64,000 nucleotides of DNA. Origin: Stappia sp. GTDB lineage: Bacteria; Pseudomonadota; Alphaproteobacteria; Rhizobiales; Stappiaceae. The translations under genes were made by a program, and so were the position numbers. The stretch lies in the NCBI RefSeq assembly GCF_040110915.1, contig NZ_CP157793.1, forward strand, positions 942,939 through 1,006,938, given 5' to 3'. The notes under the pieces were generated by a model. That model had not been told where the DNA came from, did no database searches, and worked only from the letters and a program-made list of their open reading frames with translations. Every line of letters starts with the position of its first letter. Position 1 is the first letter of the stretch. Positions 47,454-55,921 of the stretch are shown here, one piece after another.

Positions 47454-49102
47454 GAGGTCTCCTGTGTGCCGGGCAGGCCGCCCGTGCGCCGGGCGGCGAG
47501 CGCGCCGCGCAGGGTGGGCGCGGCCGCGACCAGCATCCGCGTATAGGGATGGCGGGGGTGATCGAACACCCGCGCGGTCCGGCCGCGTTCGACGATCCGC
47601 CCGCCGTTCATGACGAGCACGTCGTCGGTGATGGCGCGCACGACGCTCAGATCGTGCGAGATGAACAGATAGGCGAGGCCGAGGCGGGCCCGCAAGTCGG
47701 CGAAAAGGTCCAGGATCTGTGCCCGGATCGAAACGTCGAGGGCCGAGACCGGCTCGTCGGCGACGATCAGGCGCGGACGCGTGACCAATGCGCGGGCGAT
47801 GGCGATGCGCTGACGCTGCCCGCCGGAAAACTCGTGCGGGTATTTCTCCGCGTCGGCGGGCGAAAGCCCGACGTCCTCCAGCGCCTGAGCGACGCGGGCC
47901 CGCCCCTCCGCCGGCGCGATCTCGTGGCGCAGGAGATGCAGCGGCTCGGCGACGATCCGTCCGATCCGGTGGCGCGGATTGAAGCTGCCATAGGGGTCCT
48001 GAAAGACGACCTGCACGGCGCGATGGACCGCCTCGCGCTCGCGGCCCCGGGCGGAAAACGGATCCTGGCCCAGCACGTGGAGCGATCCGGCCTGCGGTGC
48101 CTGAAGACCGAGCAGCGTGCGTGCCAGTGTCGACTTGCCGCAGCCCGATTCCCCCACCAGGCCGATGGACTGGCCGGCGCGGATCTCGAAGCTGACGCGG
48201 TCGACGGCGGCGAGCCGGTCGGCCTTGCGGAACAGGCGCTTGCGCCCCTGCGGGTAACTCACGCGCAGATCGCGCACGCCCACGAGCACGGGATCGGCGG
48301 CCGCGCGCCCGACATGCAAGGGACGGCGGGCGCGCTTCGGCACGTGATCGGACGCCGCCATCAGGGCCCGGGAATAGGGATGCGCGAGCCGCGCGAAGAG
48401 CGTGCCGGTCGCGCCGCTTTCGACGATCTCGCCGTCCTTCATGACCGCCACCCGGTCGGCCATCTGCGCCACCACGGCGAGGTCGTGGCTGATCAGCAGG
48501 CAGCCCATGGTCTCCGCCTCCACGATCTCGCGGATCAGGGCGAGGATCTGCGCCTGAATGGTGACGTCCAGCGCCGTGGTGGGCTCATCCGCGATGAGCA
48601 GATCCGGCTTGCAGGCGATCGCCATGGCGATCACCACGCGCTGGCGCTGGCCGCCCGACAGTTGATGCGGGAAGCGCTCGGGCGTGACCCGCGCGCGCGT
48701 CAGCCCCACCCGGTCGAGCAGCCGCAGGCAGCGCTCATGCGCCACCGCGCGCGTGGTGCGTTCGTGCCAGCGGATGCCCTCGGCGATCTGCGCGCCGATG
48801 CTCTTCACCGGGTTGAGCGCGGTCATCGGCTCCTGAAACACCATGCCGATGCGCTTGCCCCGCAGCCGGCACAGCGCCGGTTCCGACAGGGCGAGCAGAT
48901 CCTCGCCGCCGAGCCGCAGCCGGCCTTGCGCCGTGGCGCCGTGCGGGAGCAGTTGCAGGGTCGCGAGCGCCGTCATCGACTTGCCCGAGCCGCTCTCGCC
49001 GACGAGGCCCAGCGTTTCGCCGGCCCGGACCGCGAAGCTGACATCTTTCAAAATCTGTTTTCCGTGAATGGCGACGCAAAGTCGCTCCGCTTCCAGCAGC
49101 AT
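47450..49102 (-). CDS. Fused two-domain ABC ATPase (DppD-DppF type)
   Basis: The 550-residue protein contains two complete ATPase modules in one chain, like YejF or GsiA. The first has Walker [10 protein letters not shown] and signature [14 protein letters not shown]; the second has Walker [10 protein letters not shown] and signature [15 protein letters not shown], each with its Walker B ([22 protein letters not shown]). It energises the two permeases encoded just upstream (1-base gap). No binding-protein gene is in this operon. Confidence 0.93.
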   Translation of the reverse strand: MLLEAERLCVAIHGKQILKDVSFAVRAGETLGLVGESGSGKSMTALATLQLLPHGATAQGRLRLGGEDLLALSEPALCRLRGKRIGMVFQEPMTALNPVKSIGAQIAEGIRWHERTTRAVAHERCLRLLDRVGLTRARVTPERFPHQLSGGQRQRVVIAMAIACKPDLLIADEPTTALDVTIQAQILALIREIVEAETMGCLLISHDLAVVAQMADRVAVMKDGEIVESGATGTLFARLAHPYSRALMAASDHVPKRARRPLHVGRAAADPVLVGVRDLRVSYPQGRKRLFRKADRLAAVDRVSFEIRAGQSIGLVGESGCGKSTLARTLLGLQAPQAGSLHVLGQDPFSARGREREAVHRAVQVVFQDPYGSFNPRHRIGRIVAEPLHLLRHEIAPAEGRARVAQALEDVGLSPADAEKYPHEFSGGQRQRIAIARALVTRPRLIVADEPVSALDVSIRAQILDLFADLRARLGLAYLFISHDLSVVRAITDDVLVMNGGRIVERGRTARVFDHPRHPYTRMLVAAAPTLRGALAARRTGGLPGTQETS

Positions 49103-49103
49103 G

Positions 49104-49952
49104 TCAGGCGACCCGTCGCTTGAGACGGGGATCGAGCGCGTCGCGCAGGCCGTCGCCCAGCAGATTGAGCCCGATCACGGTCGCCACGATGGCAAGGCCC
49201 GGATAGAGCGCGAGCGACGGCGCCAGCGCCATCATGGTCTGCGCCTCGTTCAGCATCCGCCCCCAGGAGGCGAGCGGGGGCTGGGCGCCGAGCCCGACGT
49301 AGGAGAGGCCGGCTTCGGCCAGAATGCCGAGCGAGAACTGGATCGTGCCCTGGACGATCAGCAGATTGGCGATATTGGGCAGGATGTGTTCGGCGATGAT
49401 GCGGATCTCGCGCTTGCCGGACACGCGGGCGGCCAGCACGAACTCCCGCGTCTTGAGCGCCAGCGCGCCGCCGCGCGCGACGCGGGCGAAGACCGGAATG
49501 TTGAAGATGCCGATGGCCAGGATCGCGTTGATCGCGCCGGGTCCGAAGATCGCCGTGATCATCACCGCCGAGAGCAGCGCGGGAAAGGCGAAGACGAGAT
49601 CGTTGAGGCGCATCAGCCCCTCGTCGAGCCAGCCGCCCCTGGCCGCGGCCAGCAGCCCGAGCGGCACGCCGACGATCACGCCGATGCCCACCGCGACGAG
49701 CGCCACGGCGATGGAGGTGCGCGCGCCGATCATCAGCATCGACAGGATGTCGCGGCCGAAGTGATCCGTCCCCAGAAGATGCGCCGCCGAAGGGCCCTGA
49801 AGCCGGTCGGCCACCGACAGCACGTCGATCGGATAGGGCGTCCAGACCAGCGAAAGGAGCGCGGCCAGCAGAACGGTCGCGACGATCGCGCCGCCGGCGA
49901 TCAGCGCGCGGTGCCGGCGAAGGGCGGCGAGGGGGACGCGGGCGTGCTGCAT
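49104..49952 (-). CDS. Peptide-type ABC transporter permease (DppC-like)
   Basis: The 282-residue permease has the DppC layout: N-terminal helix, LLGTDHFGRDILSMLMIGARTS, and the cytoplasmic EAA loop region (LAARVSGKREIRIIAEHILPN). It is the second permease of the operon, 4 bases after the first. Confidence 0.92.
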   Translation of the reverse strand: MQHARVPLAALRRHRALIAGGAIVATVLLAALLSLVWTPYPIDVLSVADRLQGPSAAHLLGTDHFGRDILSMLMIGARTSIAVALVAVGIGVIVGVPLGLLAAARGGWLDEGLMRLNDLVFAFPALLSAVMITAIFGPGAINAILAIGIFNIPVFARVARGGALALKTREFVLAARVSGKREIRIIAEHILPNIANLLIVQGTIQFSLGILAEAGLSYVGLGAQPPLASWGRMLNEAQTMMALAPSLALYPGLAIVATVIGLNLLGDGLRDALDPRLKRRVA

Positions 49953-49956
49953 CGGC

Positions 49957-50901
49957 TCAGCGCGTCCTCAACCGGGGATCGGCGGCGGCATAGGCCAGAT
50001 CGACCAGAAAGGTCACCAGAATGACGCTTGCGACCAGCAGCACCACCACGCTCTTGACCACGATCAGGTCGCGCTGGGTGATCGCCTGGAAGATCAGCCG
50101 TCCGAGCCCGGGCAGATAGAAGACGTTCTCGATGATGATCGTCCCGGCGATCAGGAAGGAGAATTGCAGGCCGAGGATGGTCAGCACCGGAATGACGGCA
50201 TTGCGCACCGCATGGCGCCACAGCGCGGCATGGCGGGTGAGCCCCTTTGCACGGGCGGTGCGCACGTAGTCCTCGTGCAGGGCGTCGATGAGGGCGGAGC
50301 GCATCACGCGGGCGAGGATCGCGGCCTGGGGCAGGGCGAGCGCCACGGCCGGCAGGATCAGCGCCTGCAGGGCGGGCAGGAGCCCCGCCTCCCAGCCGGG
50401 AAAGCCGCCCGACGGCACCAGCCGCAGCGTGACGGCAAAGAGATAGACCAGCAGCATCGCGAACCAGAAGTTCGGCACGGCGATGCCGATCTGCGTGAGC
50501 GCCATGATGCCGCCGTCCTGCCAGCCCCCGCGATGGCGAGCCGCATAGACACCGATCGGAAGGGCGATGAGGGTCGAGAGCGCCAACGCGATCAGCGCGA
50601 GCGGCAGGGACACGGTCACCCGGTCGGCCACCAGATCGGCGACCGGCACGGAATAGGTGTAGCTGGTGCCCAGATCCCCGGTGGCGAAGCCGGCGACCCA
50701 GTCGAGGTAGCGGGTCGGGGCGGGCCGGTCGAGCCCGAGCTCGGCGCGCAGGGCCGCGAGCGTGTCGGCTTGCGCGTTGACGCCGAGCATCACCTCGGCC
50801 GGGTCCCCGGGCAACACCTCCAGCACCAGAAACACCAGCAGCGTGGCGACGAGAAGCGTCGCGGCGAGGCTGGCGAAGCGTTTGGCGGCATAGACCAGCA
50901 T
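49957..50901 (-). CDS. Peptide-type ABC transporter permease (DppB-like)
   Basis: The 314-residue permease has the first helix AKRFASLAATLLVATLLVFLVLEV, the GDPAEVMLG periplasmic segment, and the EAA loop (YVRTARAKGLTRHAALWRHAVRN). The ATG at 50901 is chosen because the family N-terminus begins right there; an open frame continues to 51165, but its translation is unlike coding sequence. It is the first gene of the leftward operon; the 551-base region to the betaine-type gene at 51453 is divergent control sequence. Confidence 0.9.
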   Translation of the reverse strand: MLVYAAKRFASLAATLLVATLLVFLVLEVLPGDPAEVMLGVNAQADTLAALRAELGLDRPAPTRYLDWVAGFATGDLGTSYTYSVPVADLVADRVTVSLPLALIALALSTLIALPIGVYAARHRGGWQDGGIMALTQIGIAVPNFWFAMLLVYLFAVTLRLVPSGGFPGWEAGLLPALQALILPAVALALPQAAILARVMRSALIDALHEDYVRTARAKGLTRHAALWRHAVRNAVIPVLTILGLQFSFLIAGTIIIENVFYLPGLGRLIFQAITQRDLIVVKSVVVLLVASVILVTFLVDLAYAAADPRLRTR

Positions 50902-51284
50902 CGAGGGGCAAACCTTCGTTCGCTGTCGTGCGGGGGTGAACGACGCGCGGCGGTGTAACACGCGGGGGGCGAAGGCTAGCGCGGAACCGGGACCAAGCAA
51001 AGCCGCGGGCGGGCATCGGGCGCGAAAAACACCGGCCGTACCCGCGGCAAGGCGCTCCGCGAGGCGGACTCTATCCACAGGGGGAAACCGCGCGCGGGAG
51101 GGCGTCGGGGAGGCCCGAACCGGGGTGTTTCGGGGCGATGAAAGTGACGTTACGGCCATCCGCATGAATGCTAGGGTTTTCGCATCCCGCTCCGCCCGTG
51201 GCGAAAGACGTTTCGGCGTGGTGAAAGGTTGTCGCTGACACGCGTCCTGTCATTGTTGCGACGGGTAAGCAGATGGGGCCCGAT

Positions 51285-51313
51285 TTGAATTTTCGGTTCC
51301 GTCCGGTTATACA
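51285..51313 (+). promoter_or_regulatory. Probable sigma-70 promoter of the betaine-type transporter
   Basis: TTGAAT at 51285-51290 and TATACA at 51308-51313 are separated by 17 bases in an otherwise GC-rich region. The start codon of the binding-protein gene is 140 bases further on, which implies an untranslated leader of about 130 bases. No riboswitch was recognised in it. Confidence 0.5.
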
Positions 51314-51452
51314 GACGCGCAATGATCGATGAGTTCGACGAAACGTCGCGTATCGCGGCGGCTGTGCGTGCGTCCTTCCGACGACCTTTCTCGTCGCGCG
51401 GCGTTTCTTTTTCCGTCGGTCGTTTTACCTCCCACAAATTCAGGATGTTATT

Positions 51453-52433
51453 ATGCGGAAACTGACCCTGACGGCGGCCGCCGTCGCGGCCACGTGCCTC
51501 ATGCCGCTTTCGGCGCAGGCACAGGACACCACCTGCGGCGACGTGTCGATCACGCAGATGAACTGGGCTTCGGCCGCGGTCGTGACCAAGGTCGCGGAAT
51601 TCATCATGGAGCAGGGCTACGGCTGCAACGTCTCCGTCGTGCCCTCCGATACGGTCCCGGCCATGGCGTCGGTCGCTGAAAACGGCGAGCCGGACATCGT
51701 CACCGAGCTCTGGCAGAATTCCGTGGGCGACGTCTATGACCGCCTCATCGCGGAAGGCAAGCTGAAGCAGGCCGCCGAAGTGCTCTCGCCCGGTGGCGTC
51801 GAGGGCTGGTGGCTGCCGGCCTATCTGGTCGAGGCGCATCCCGAGCTCGCGACCATCGAGGGCGTGATGGCCAACCCGGAGCTGGTCGGCGGCCGGTTCA
51901 ACAACTGCCCGGAAGGCTGGGGTTGCCGTGTGGTCAGCGACAACCTGATCCGCGCCTTCGATCTGGAGTCCTCCGGCATCGAGGTGTTCAACCACGGCTC
52001 CGGCGAGACGCTCGCCTCCTCCATGGCCGCGGCCTACGCGGACAAGGAGCCCTGGTTCGGCTACTACTGGGGCCCGACCGTGCCGCTCGGCAAGTTCGAC
52101 ATGGTGAAGGTGGACCTCGGCGAGTACGACGAGGCGGCCCATACCGCCAACCAGAACAAGGACAATCCGGACCCCAAGCCGTCGGATTTCCCGACCGCCA
52201 AGATCTACACGGCCGTGCTGACCGAGCTGGAGCAGCGTGAGCCGGAGGTCGCGGAGCTGATGTCCAAGATGACGTTCAAGACCGACACCATGAGTGCGGT
52301 TCTGGCGTGGCAGGACGAGAACAACGCCTCCGGCGAGGAAGCGGCGGTCTACTACCTGACCACCTTCCAGGACGAGTGGAGCTCCTGGCTGAACGACGCG
52401 GCGCGCGAGCGCCTGGCGAAGCTGCTTCAGTAA
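51453..52433 (+). CDS. Glycine betaine/choline-type ABC substrate-binding protein (ProX/OpuAC-like)
   Basis: The 326-residue periplasmic protein has a signal peptide (LTLTAAAVAATCLMPLSAQA). The OpuAC fold follows with tryptophans and tyrosines suited to bind a quaternary ammonium group (MNWASAAV, TELWQNS, GWWLPAYL, FGYYWGPT). It recognises betaine, choline or proline betaine for osmoprotection or as carbon and nitrogen source. Four cysteines may form disulfides. It is separated from the permease gene by a strong hairpin, consistent with higher expression of the binding protein. Confidence 0.92.
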   Translation: MRKLTLTAAAVAATCLMPLSAQAQDTTCGDVSITQMNWASAAVVTKVAEFIMEQGYGCNVSVVPSDTVPAMASVAENGEPDIVTELWQNSVGDVYDRLIAEGKLKQAAEVLSPGGVEGWWLPAYLVEAHPELATIEGVMANPELVGGRFNNCPEGWGCRVVSDNLIRAFDLESSGIEVFNHGSGETLASSMAAAYADKEPWFGYYWGPTVPLGKFDMVKVDLGEYDEAAHTANQNKDNPDPKPSDFPTAKIYTAVLTELEQREPEVAELMSKMTFKTDTMSAVLAWQDENNASGEEAAVYYLTTFQDEWSSWLNDAARERLAKLLQ

Positions 52434-52471
52434 GCGGCGCGATGTTCGAAGGGGCGACCCTTCCCAACTGC

Positions 52472-52505
52472 GGACGGAGCCGGACCCGGCTCCGTCCTTT
52501 TGTTT
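52472..52505 (+). terminator. Intra-operon terminator between binding protein and permease genes
   Basis: An 11-bp stem (GGACGGAGCCG with CGGCTCCGTCC, 4-base loop) is followed by TTTTGTTTG, 38 bases after the binding-protein stop and 55 bases before the permease start. It probably lets only part of the transcripts continue. Confidence 0.85.
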
Positions 52506-52559
52506 GCTACACCTTGTCTCGGCAACAACATGGGCGGACCCCGGGGTCCGAAAGATCCA

Positions 52560-53597
52560 ATGGCAACCTATGACGGTGTGTTCGACGCACTCGGCCTGAG
52601 ATCGTGGTGCGATGCCTCCACGAAGGACGGCCCGATGTCGATGGCCGATCTCATGGCGCAGGCCGGTGGCGACGAGGCCAAGGCCGTGTCGCTGTGGGAC
52701 CTGCCGTTTCCCTCGCTCGATGCCCTTCATGACGCGTGCGGCGCGATCCCGCAGACGCGCGATCTGACGCTCGGTCTGGAAGAGGGCTTTCTCGCGATCC
52801 GCAGCGGGCTACGTTTCGTGATCGACCCCTTGACCCAGCCGCTGAGCTGGATGCTCAGCGACATGATCTGGATGATGACCTCCACCCCGTGGTGGATCGT
52901 CATTCCCGTGCTTCTGGTGCTGACGTTTCTGGTCGCGCGGTCCTGGAAGGTGCTCGGTTTCGTCGCGGCGACGCTGGCGCTGCTCGCCTTCATCGACCAC
53001 TACGACCCGGCCATGGAGACGCTTGCGATCGTCTTCGTCTGTGCCTTCATATGCGTCTTGTTCGGCGTGCCCATCGGCATCGCCATGTCCCGCTCCGACC
53101 GGATGCAGCGCATGGTGATCCCCATTCTGGACATGCTTCAGACGCTGCCGCCCTTCGTCTATCTGATCCCGCTGATCTTCCTGTTCTCGGTGACGGAACC
53201 GAAGCTCTACGGCATCGCGATCATCCTCTATGCGATCGTGCCGGTGATCCGGCTGACGGATCTGGGCATCCGCCTGGTCGACAAGAGCGTGATCGAGGCA
53301 GCCGACGCCTTCGGCATGACCAGCCGGCAGAAGCTGTTCGGCGTGCAGATCCCGCTGGCGCTGCCCAACATCATGGCCGGTGTGAACCAGACCATCATGA
53401 TGAGCCTCGCGATGGTCGTGATCGCCTCGCTGGTGTCCGCGCCGGGTCTCGGCGTGCTGGTCCTTCGCGGCATTCGCAATCTGGAACTCGGCGTCGGTCT
53501 GGTGGCGGGCTTCGGCATCGTGATGATCGCCATTCTGCTCGACCGCGTGACCAAGGCGGCGCTCGCCCGGGTCGACGCCAGCCAGTCCAGCCGATAG
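52560..53597 (+). CDS. Glycine betaine/choline-type ABC transporter permease (ProW-like)
   Basis: The 345-residue protein has a soluble N-terminal region of about 110 residues, then six hydrophobic helices. The permease loop includes IEAADAFGMTSRQKLFGVQIPLALPNIMAG, the EAA motif of ProW/OpuAB. The ATG at 52560 is preferred over the one at 52530, which lies nearer the terminator and has no ribosome-binding site. It is 9 bases before the ATPase gene. Confidence 0.92.
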   Translation: MATYDGVFDALGLRSWCDASTKDGPMSMADLMAQAGGDEAKAVSLWDLPFPSLDALHDACGAIPQTRDLTLGLEEGFLAIRSGLRFVIDPLTQPLSWMLSDMIWMMTSTPWWIVIPVLLVLTFLVARSWKVLGFVAATLALLAFIDHYDPAMETLAIVFVCAFICVLFGVPIGIAMSRSDRMQRMVIPILDMLQTLPPFVYLIPLIFLFSVTEPKLYGIAIILYAIVPVIRLTDLGIRLVDKSVIEAADAFGMTSRQKLFGVQIPLALPNIMAGVNQTIMMSLAMVVIASLVSAPGLGVLVLRGIRNLELGVGLVAGFGIVMIAILLDRVTKAALARVDASQSSR

Positions 53598-53606
53598 GAG
53601 CGCGCG

Positions 53607-54647
53607 ATGACCAATCCCGTGAAAGTGTCGATCCGCAGTCTCTACAAGATCTTTGGCGACGATCCGGAAACCGCGATGCAGGCGGTGCGCGAGGGCGCGA
53701 CCAAGGCGGACCTGCTGGAAAGCCATGCCCATGTGCTCGGCCTGCGCGACATCAATGTCGACATCCGCGAGAGCGAGATCACCGTCATCATGGGCCTGTC
53801 GGGCTCCGGCAAGTCGACGCTGATCCGCCACCTCAACCGGCTGATCGAGCCGACGGCCGGCGAGGTGCTGATCGACGGCGAGAACATTCTGGAGTGGAAC
53901 GAGGCGCAACTGCGCCAGATGCGCCGCGAGACCATGTCGATGGTCTTCCAGAAGTTCGCGCTGCTGCCCCATCGCACCGTGCTCGACAACGCCGGCATGG
54001 CGCTGGCGACGCGCGGCTGGAAGCGCTCCGACTACGAGGCGGAGGCCGAGCGCTGGCTCGAGCGCGTCGGCCTCGGCGGCTATGGCGGCCAGTATCCGCA
54101 CCAGTTGTCGGGCGGCATGCAGCAGCGCGTCGGCATTGCCCGCGCGCTCACGTCGAACTCGCCGATCATGCTGATGGACGAGGCCTTCTCCGCGCTCGAT
54201 CCGCTGATCCGCACCGACATGCAGGATCTGCTGATCGAACTGCAGAACGAGCTGCACAAGACCATCGTCTTCATCACCCACGATCTCGACGAGGCGCTCA
54301 AGCTCGCCGACCACCTGGTGATCCTGAACGACGGCGCCATTGTCCAGCAGGGCGAGCCGCAGCATATCCTGCTCAACCCGGCGGATGCCTACATCGAGGA
54401 CTTCGTGGCCGACATCAACCGCGCCCGCGTGCTGCGCGCGCGCTCGGTGATGCGCACCGACCCCATCGAGGGCGAAATCTCCGGCGATGTAGACTACAAC
54501 GACAACCTGGAAAGCGTGATCGCCAAGGCCGAAGGCGCGATGTCGCCGCGCTTCCGCGTGATGCGCGACGGCAAGCCGGTCGGCACGCTGCTGATGCCCG
54601 ACATCATGCGCGCGCTGGTGCCGGCAAGCACGAACCGCGCCGCCTGA
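53607..54647 (+). CDS. Glycine betaine/choline-type ABC transporter ATP-binding protein (ProV-like)
   Basis: The 346-residue ATPase has an N-terminal KIFGD segment with the ProV/OpuAA family feature, Walker A GLSGSGKST, signature LSGGMQQRVGIARAL and Walker B IMLMDEAFSALDP. A single CBS-like C-terminal segment of about 60 residues follows the ABC domain, shorter than the two CBS modules of E. coli ProV (400 residues). In relatives this part senses ionic strength. It is the last gene of the operon and is followed by a terminator. Confidence 0.93.
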   Translation: MTNPVKVSIRSLYKIFGDDPETAMQAVREGATKADLLESHAHVLGLRDINVDIRESEITVIMGLSGSGKSTLIRHLNRLIEPTAGEVLIDGENILEWNEAQLRQMRRETMSMVFQKFALLPHRTVLDNAGMALATRGWKRSDYEAEAERWLERVGLGGYGGQYPHQLSGGMQQRVGIARALTSNSPIMLMDEAFSALDPLIRTDMQDLLIELQNELHKTIVFITHDLDEALKLADHLVILNDGAIVQQGEPQHILLNPADAYIEDFVADINRARVLRARSVMRTDPIEGEISGDVDYNDNLESVIAKAEGAMSPRFRVMRDGKPVGTLLMPDIMRALVPASTNRAA

Positions 54648-54676
54648 GCGCGACCGCACAAGAACGCATGTCCGGC

Positions 54677-54717
54677 GGCCGGGCGTCCTCAAGGGGCGCC
54701 CGGCCGTGGCGGTTTTT
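54677..54717 (+). terminator. Terminator of the betaine-type operon
   Basis: A 12-bp stem (GGCCGGGCGTCC with GGGCGCCCGGCC, one T-G pair) is followed by GTGGCGGTTTTTGG, 30 bases after the ATPase stop codon. Confidence 0.75.
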
Positions 54718-54875
54718 GGGGCGCGCAATCGCCGGGCCGGAGAGGTCTGGTCATCTCGCCGCCTGGTTGCGTGCAACCGCGCGGCGGTCGGATTATGGTC
54801 CGAGGCGGGCGAACCGGGCGGGACTGTCGCGGCCGGCGCGTTGCCCTCACACACAAGAATCCCCCGGGAGGATCC

Positions 54876-55832
54876 ATGAAGCTCTGGAGCAAGCTCGTAT
54901 TCGCGGCGGCCGCAGCCGCGCTTCTGCCGGCATCGGCCGCGGCCGAGACCCGCGTGACCTACAAGTCGGCCTCGTCGGCCTCGTCCTACTACCAGATGGC
55001 GGTGCAGATCGCCGAGGCGATGAAGGCCGGCTCCAACGGCGAGATCATCGTCACGGTCGAGGAAAGCCAGGGCTCGGTGCAAAACGTGATGGAAGCCGCC
55101 GTCAGGCCCGGCAACTATGTCTTCACCACGCCGCCGGCGCTGGTGTCGCTCGCGCAGGGCGGCAAGGCCATGTTCGAGGGCAAGGAAAACCCGCGCTTCG
55201 ACGAGATCCGCGCGCTGTTTCCGATCCCCTCGCTGACCATGCACTTCGTGGTGCGCGCCGACAGTGGCGTGGAGAGTTTCGCCGATCTGGAAGGCAAGAC
55301 GATCCTGATCGGCAAGGGCAGCTTCGGCGCCAACGAGGGCGCCAAGTATCTCGACCTCTTCGGGTTGACCGACAAGGTGACGCTCGCCGACGTGGAACTG
55401 TCGAACGCCGGCCCGGCGCTGAAGAACGGCCAGATCGACGGGTTCGTCACCGCCGGGTCCTACCCCGCGCCGAATGTGATCGAGGCGGCCGCGGGCACCG
55501 GCATCGCCGTGCTCTCCCTCACCGACGAGCAGATCGCCGCGACGAAGCGCACCCGGATGGTGATCCCGGCCGGCACTTATGCAGGCCAGGAGAGCGACAT
55601 CACCACCACCTCGCTGCCCGTCGTCGCCTTCACCACCACCCAGATGGACGACGAGACCGCCTATCAACTGACCAGGACCTTCTGGGAGGAAAAGGCGAAG
55701 ATGGGAACGGATGCGCCCTGGTGGAACGGCGTGTCGAGCGACCTTCTCGCCAACATCTCCGGCAAGATCCATCCCGGCGCCGTGCGCTACTACGAGGAAG
55801 CGGGCATTGCGCTCGATCCCGCGCAGAAGTAA
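54876..55832 (+). CDS. TAXI-type TRAP transporter solute receptor
   Basis: The 318-residue periplasmic protein has a Sec signal (KLVFAAAAAALLPASAAA). The TAXI-family binding fold shows ASSYYQMAVQIAEAM, the ESQGSVQNVMEAAV segment and KGSFGANEGAKYL. The ATG at 54876 has a GGGAGGA ribosome-binding site. It delivers an unidentified organic anion (glutamate- or sulfonate-like compounds are known for the family) to the fused TRAP permease encoded next, beyond an intergenic terminator. Confidence 0.9.
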   Translation: MKLWSKLVFAAAAAALLPASAAAETRVTYKSASSASSYYQMAVQIAEAMKAGSNGEIIVTVEESQGSVQNVMEAAVRPGNYVFTTPPALVSLAQGGKAMFEGKENPRFDEIRALFPIPSLTMHFVVRADSGVESFADLEGKTILIGKGSFGANEGAKYLDLFGLTDKVTLADVELSNAGPALKNGQIDGFVTAGSYPAPNVIEAAAGTGIAVLSLTDEQIAATKRTRMVIPAGTYAGQESDITTTSLPVVAFTTTQMDDETAYQLTRTFWEEKAKMGTDAPWWNGVSSDLLANISGKIHPGAVRYYEEAGIALDPAQK

Positions 55833-55852
55833 TCCGCTGATCTGACCGCGTC

Positions 55853-55889
55853 CGCCGGCCCGGATGCCTCCGGGCCGGCGGCGTTTTTC
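55853..55889 (+). terminator. Intra-operon terminator between TAXI receptor and TRAP permease
   Basis: A 12-bp stem (CGCCGGCCCGGA with TCCGGGCCGGCG, loop TGCC) and GCGTTTTTCC lie 20 bases after the receptor stop. The permease start is 33 bases further on. This again suggests higher expression of the receptor. Confidence 0.85.
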
Positions 55890-55921
55890 CCAAGCCCCGT
55901 CCCCGCCCGCAGGTCCCGTCC

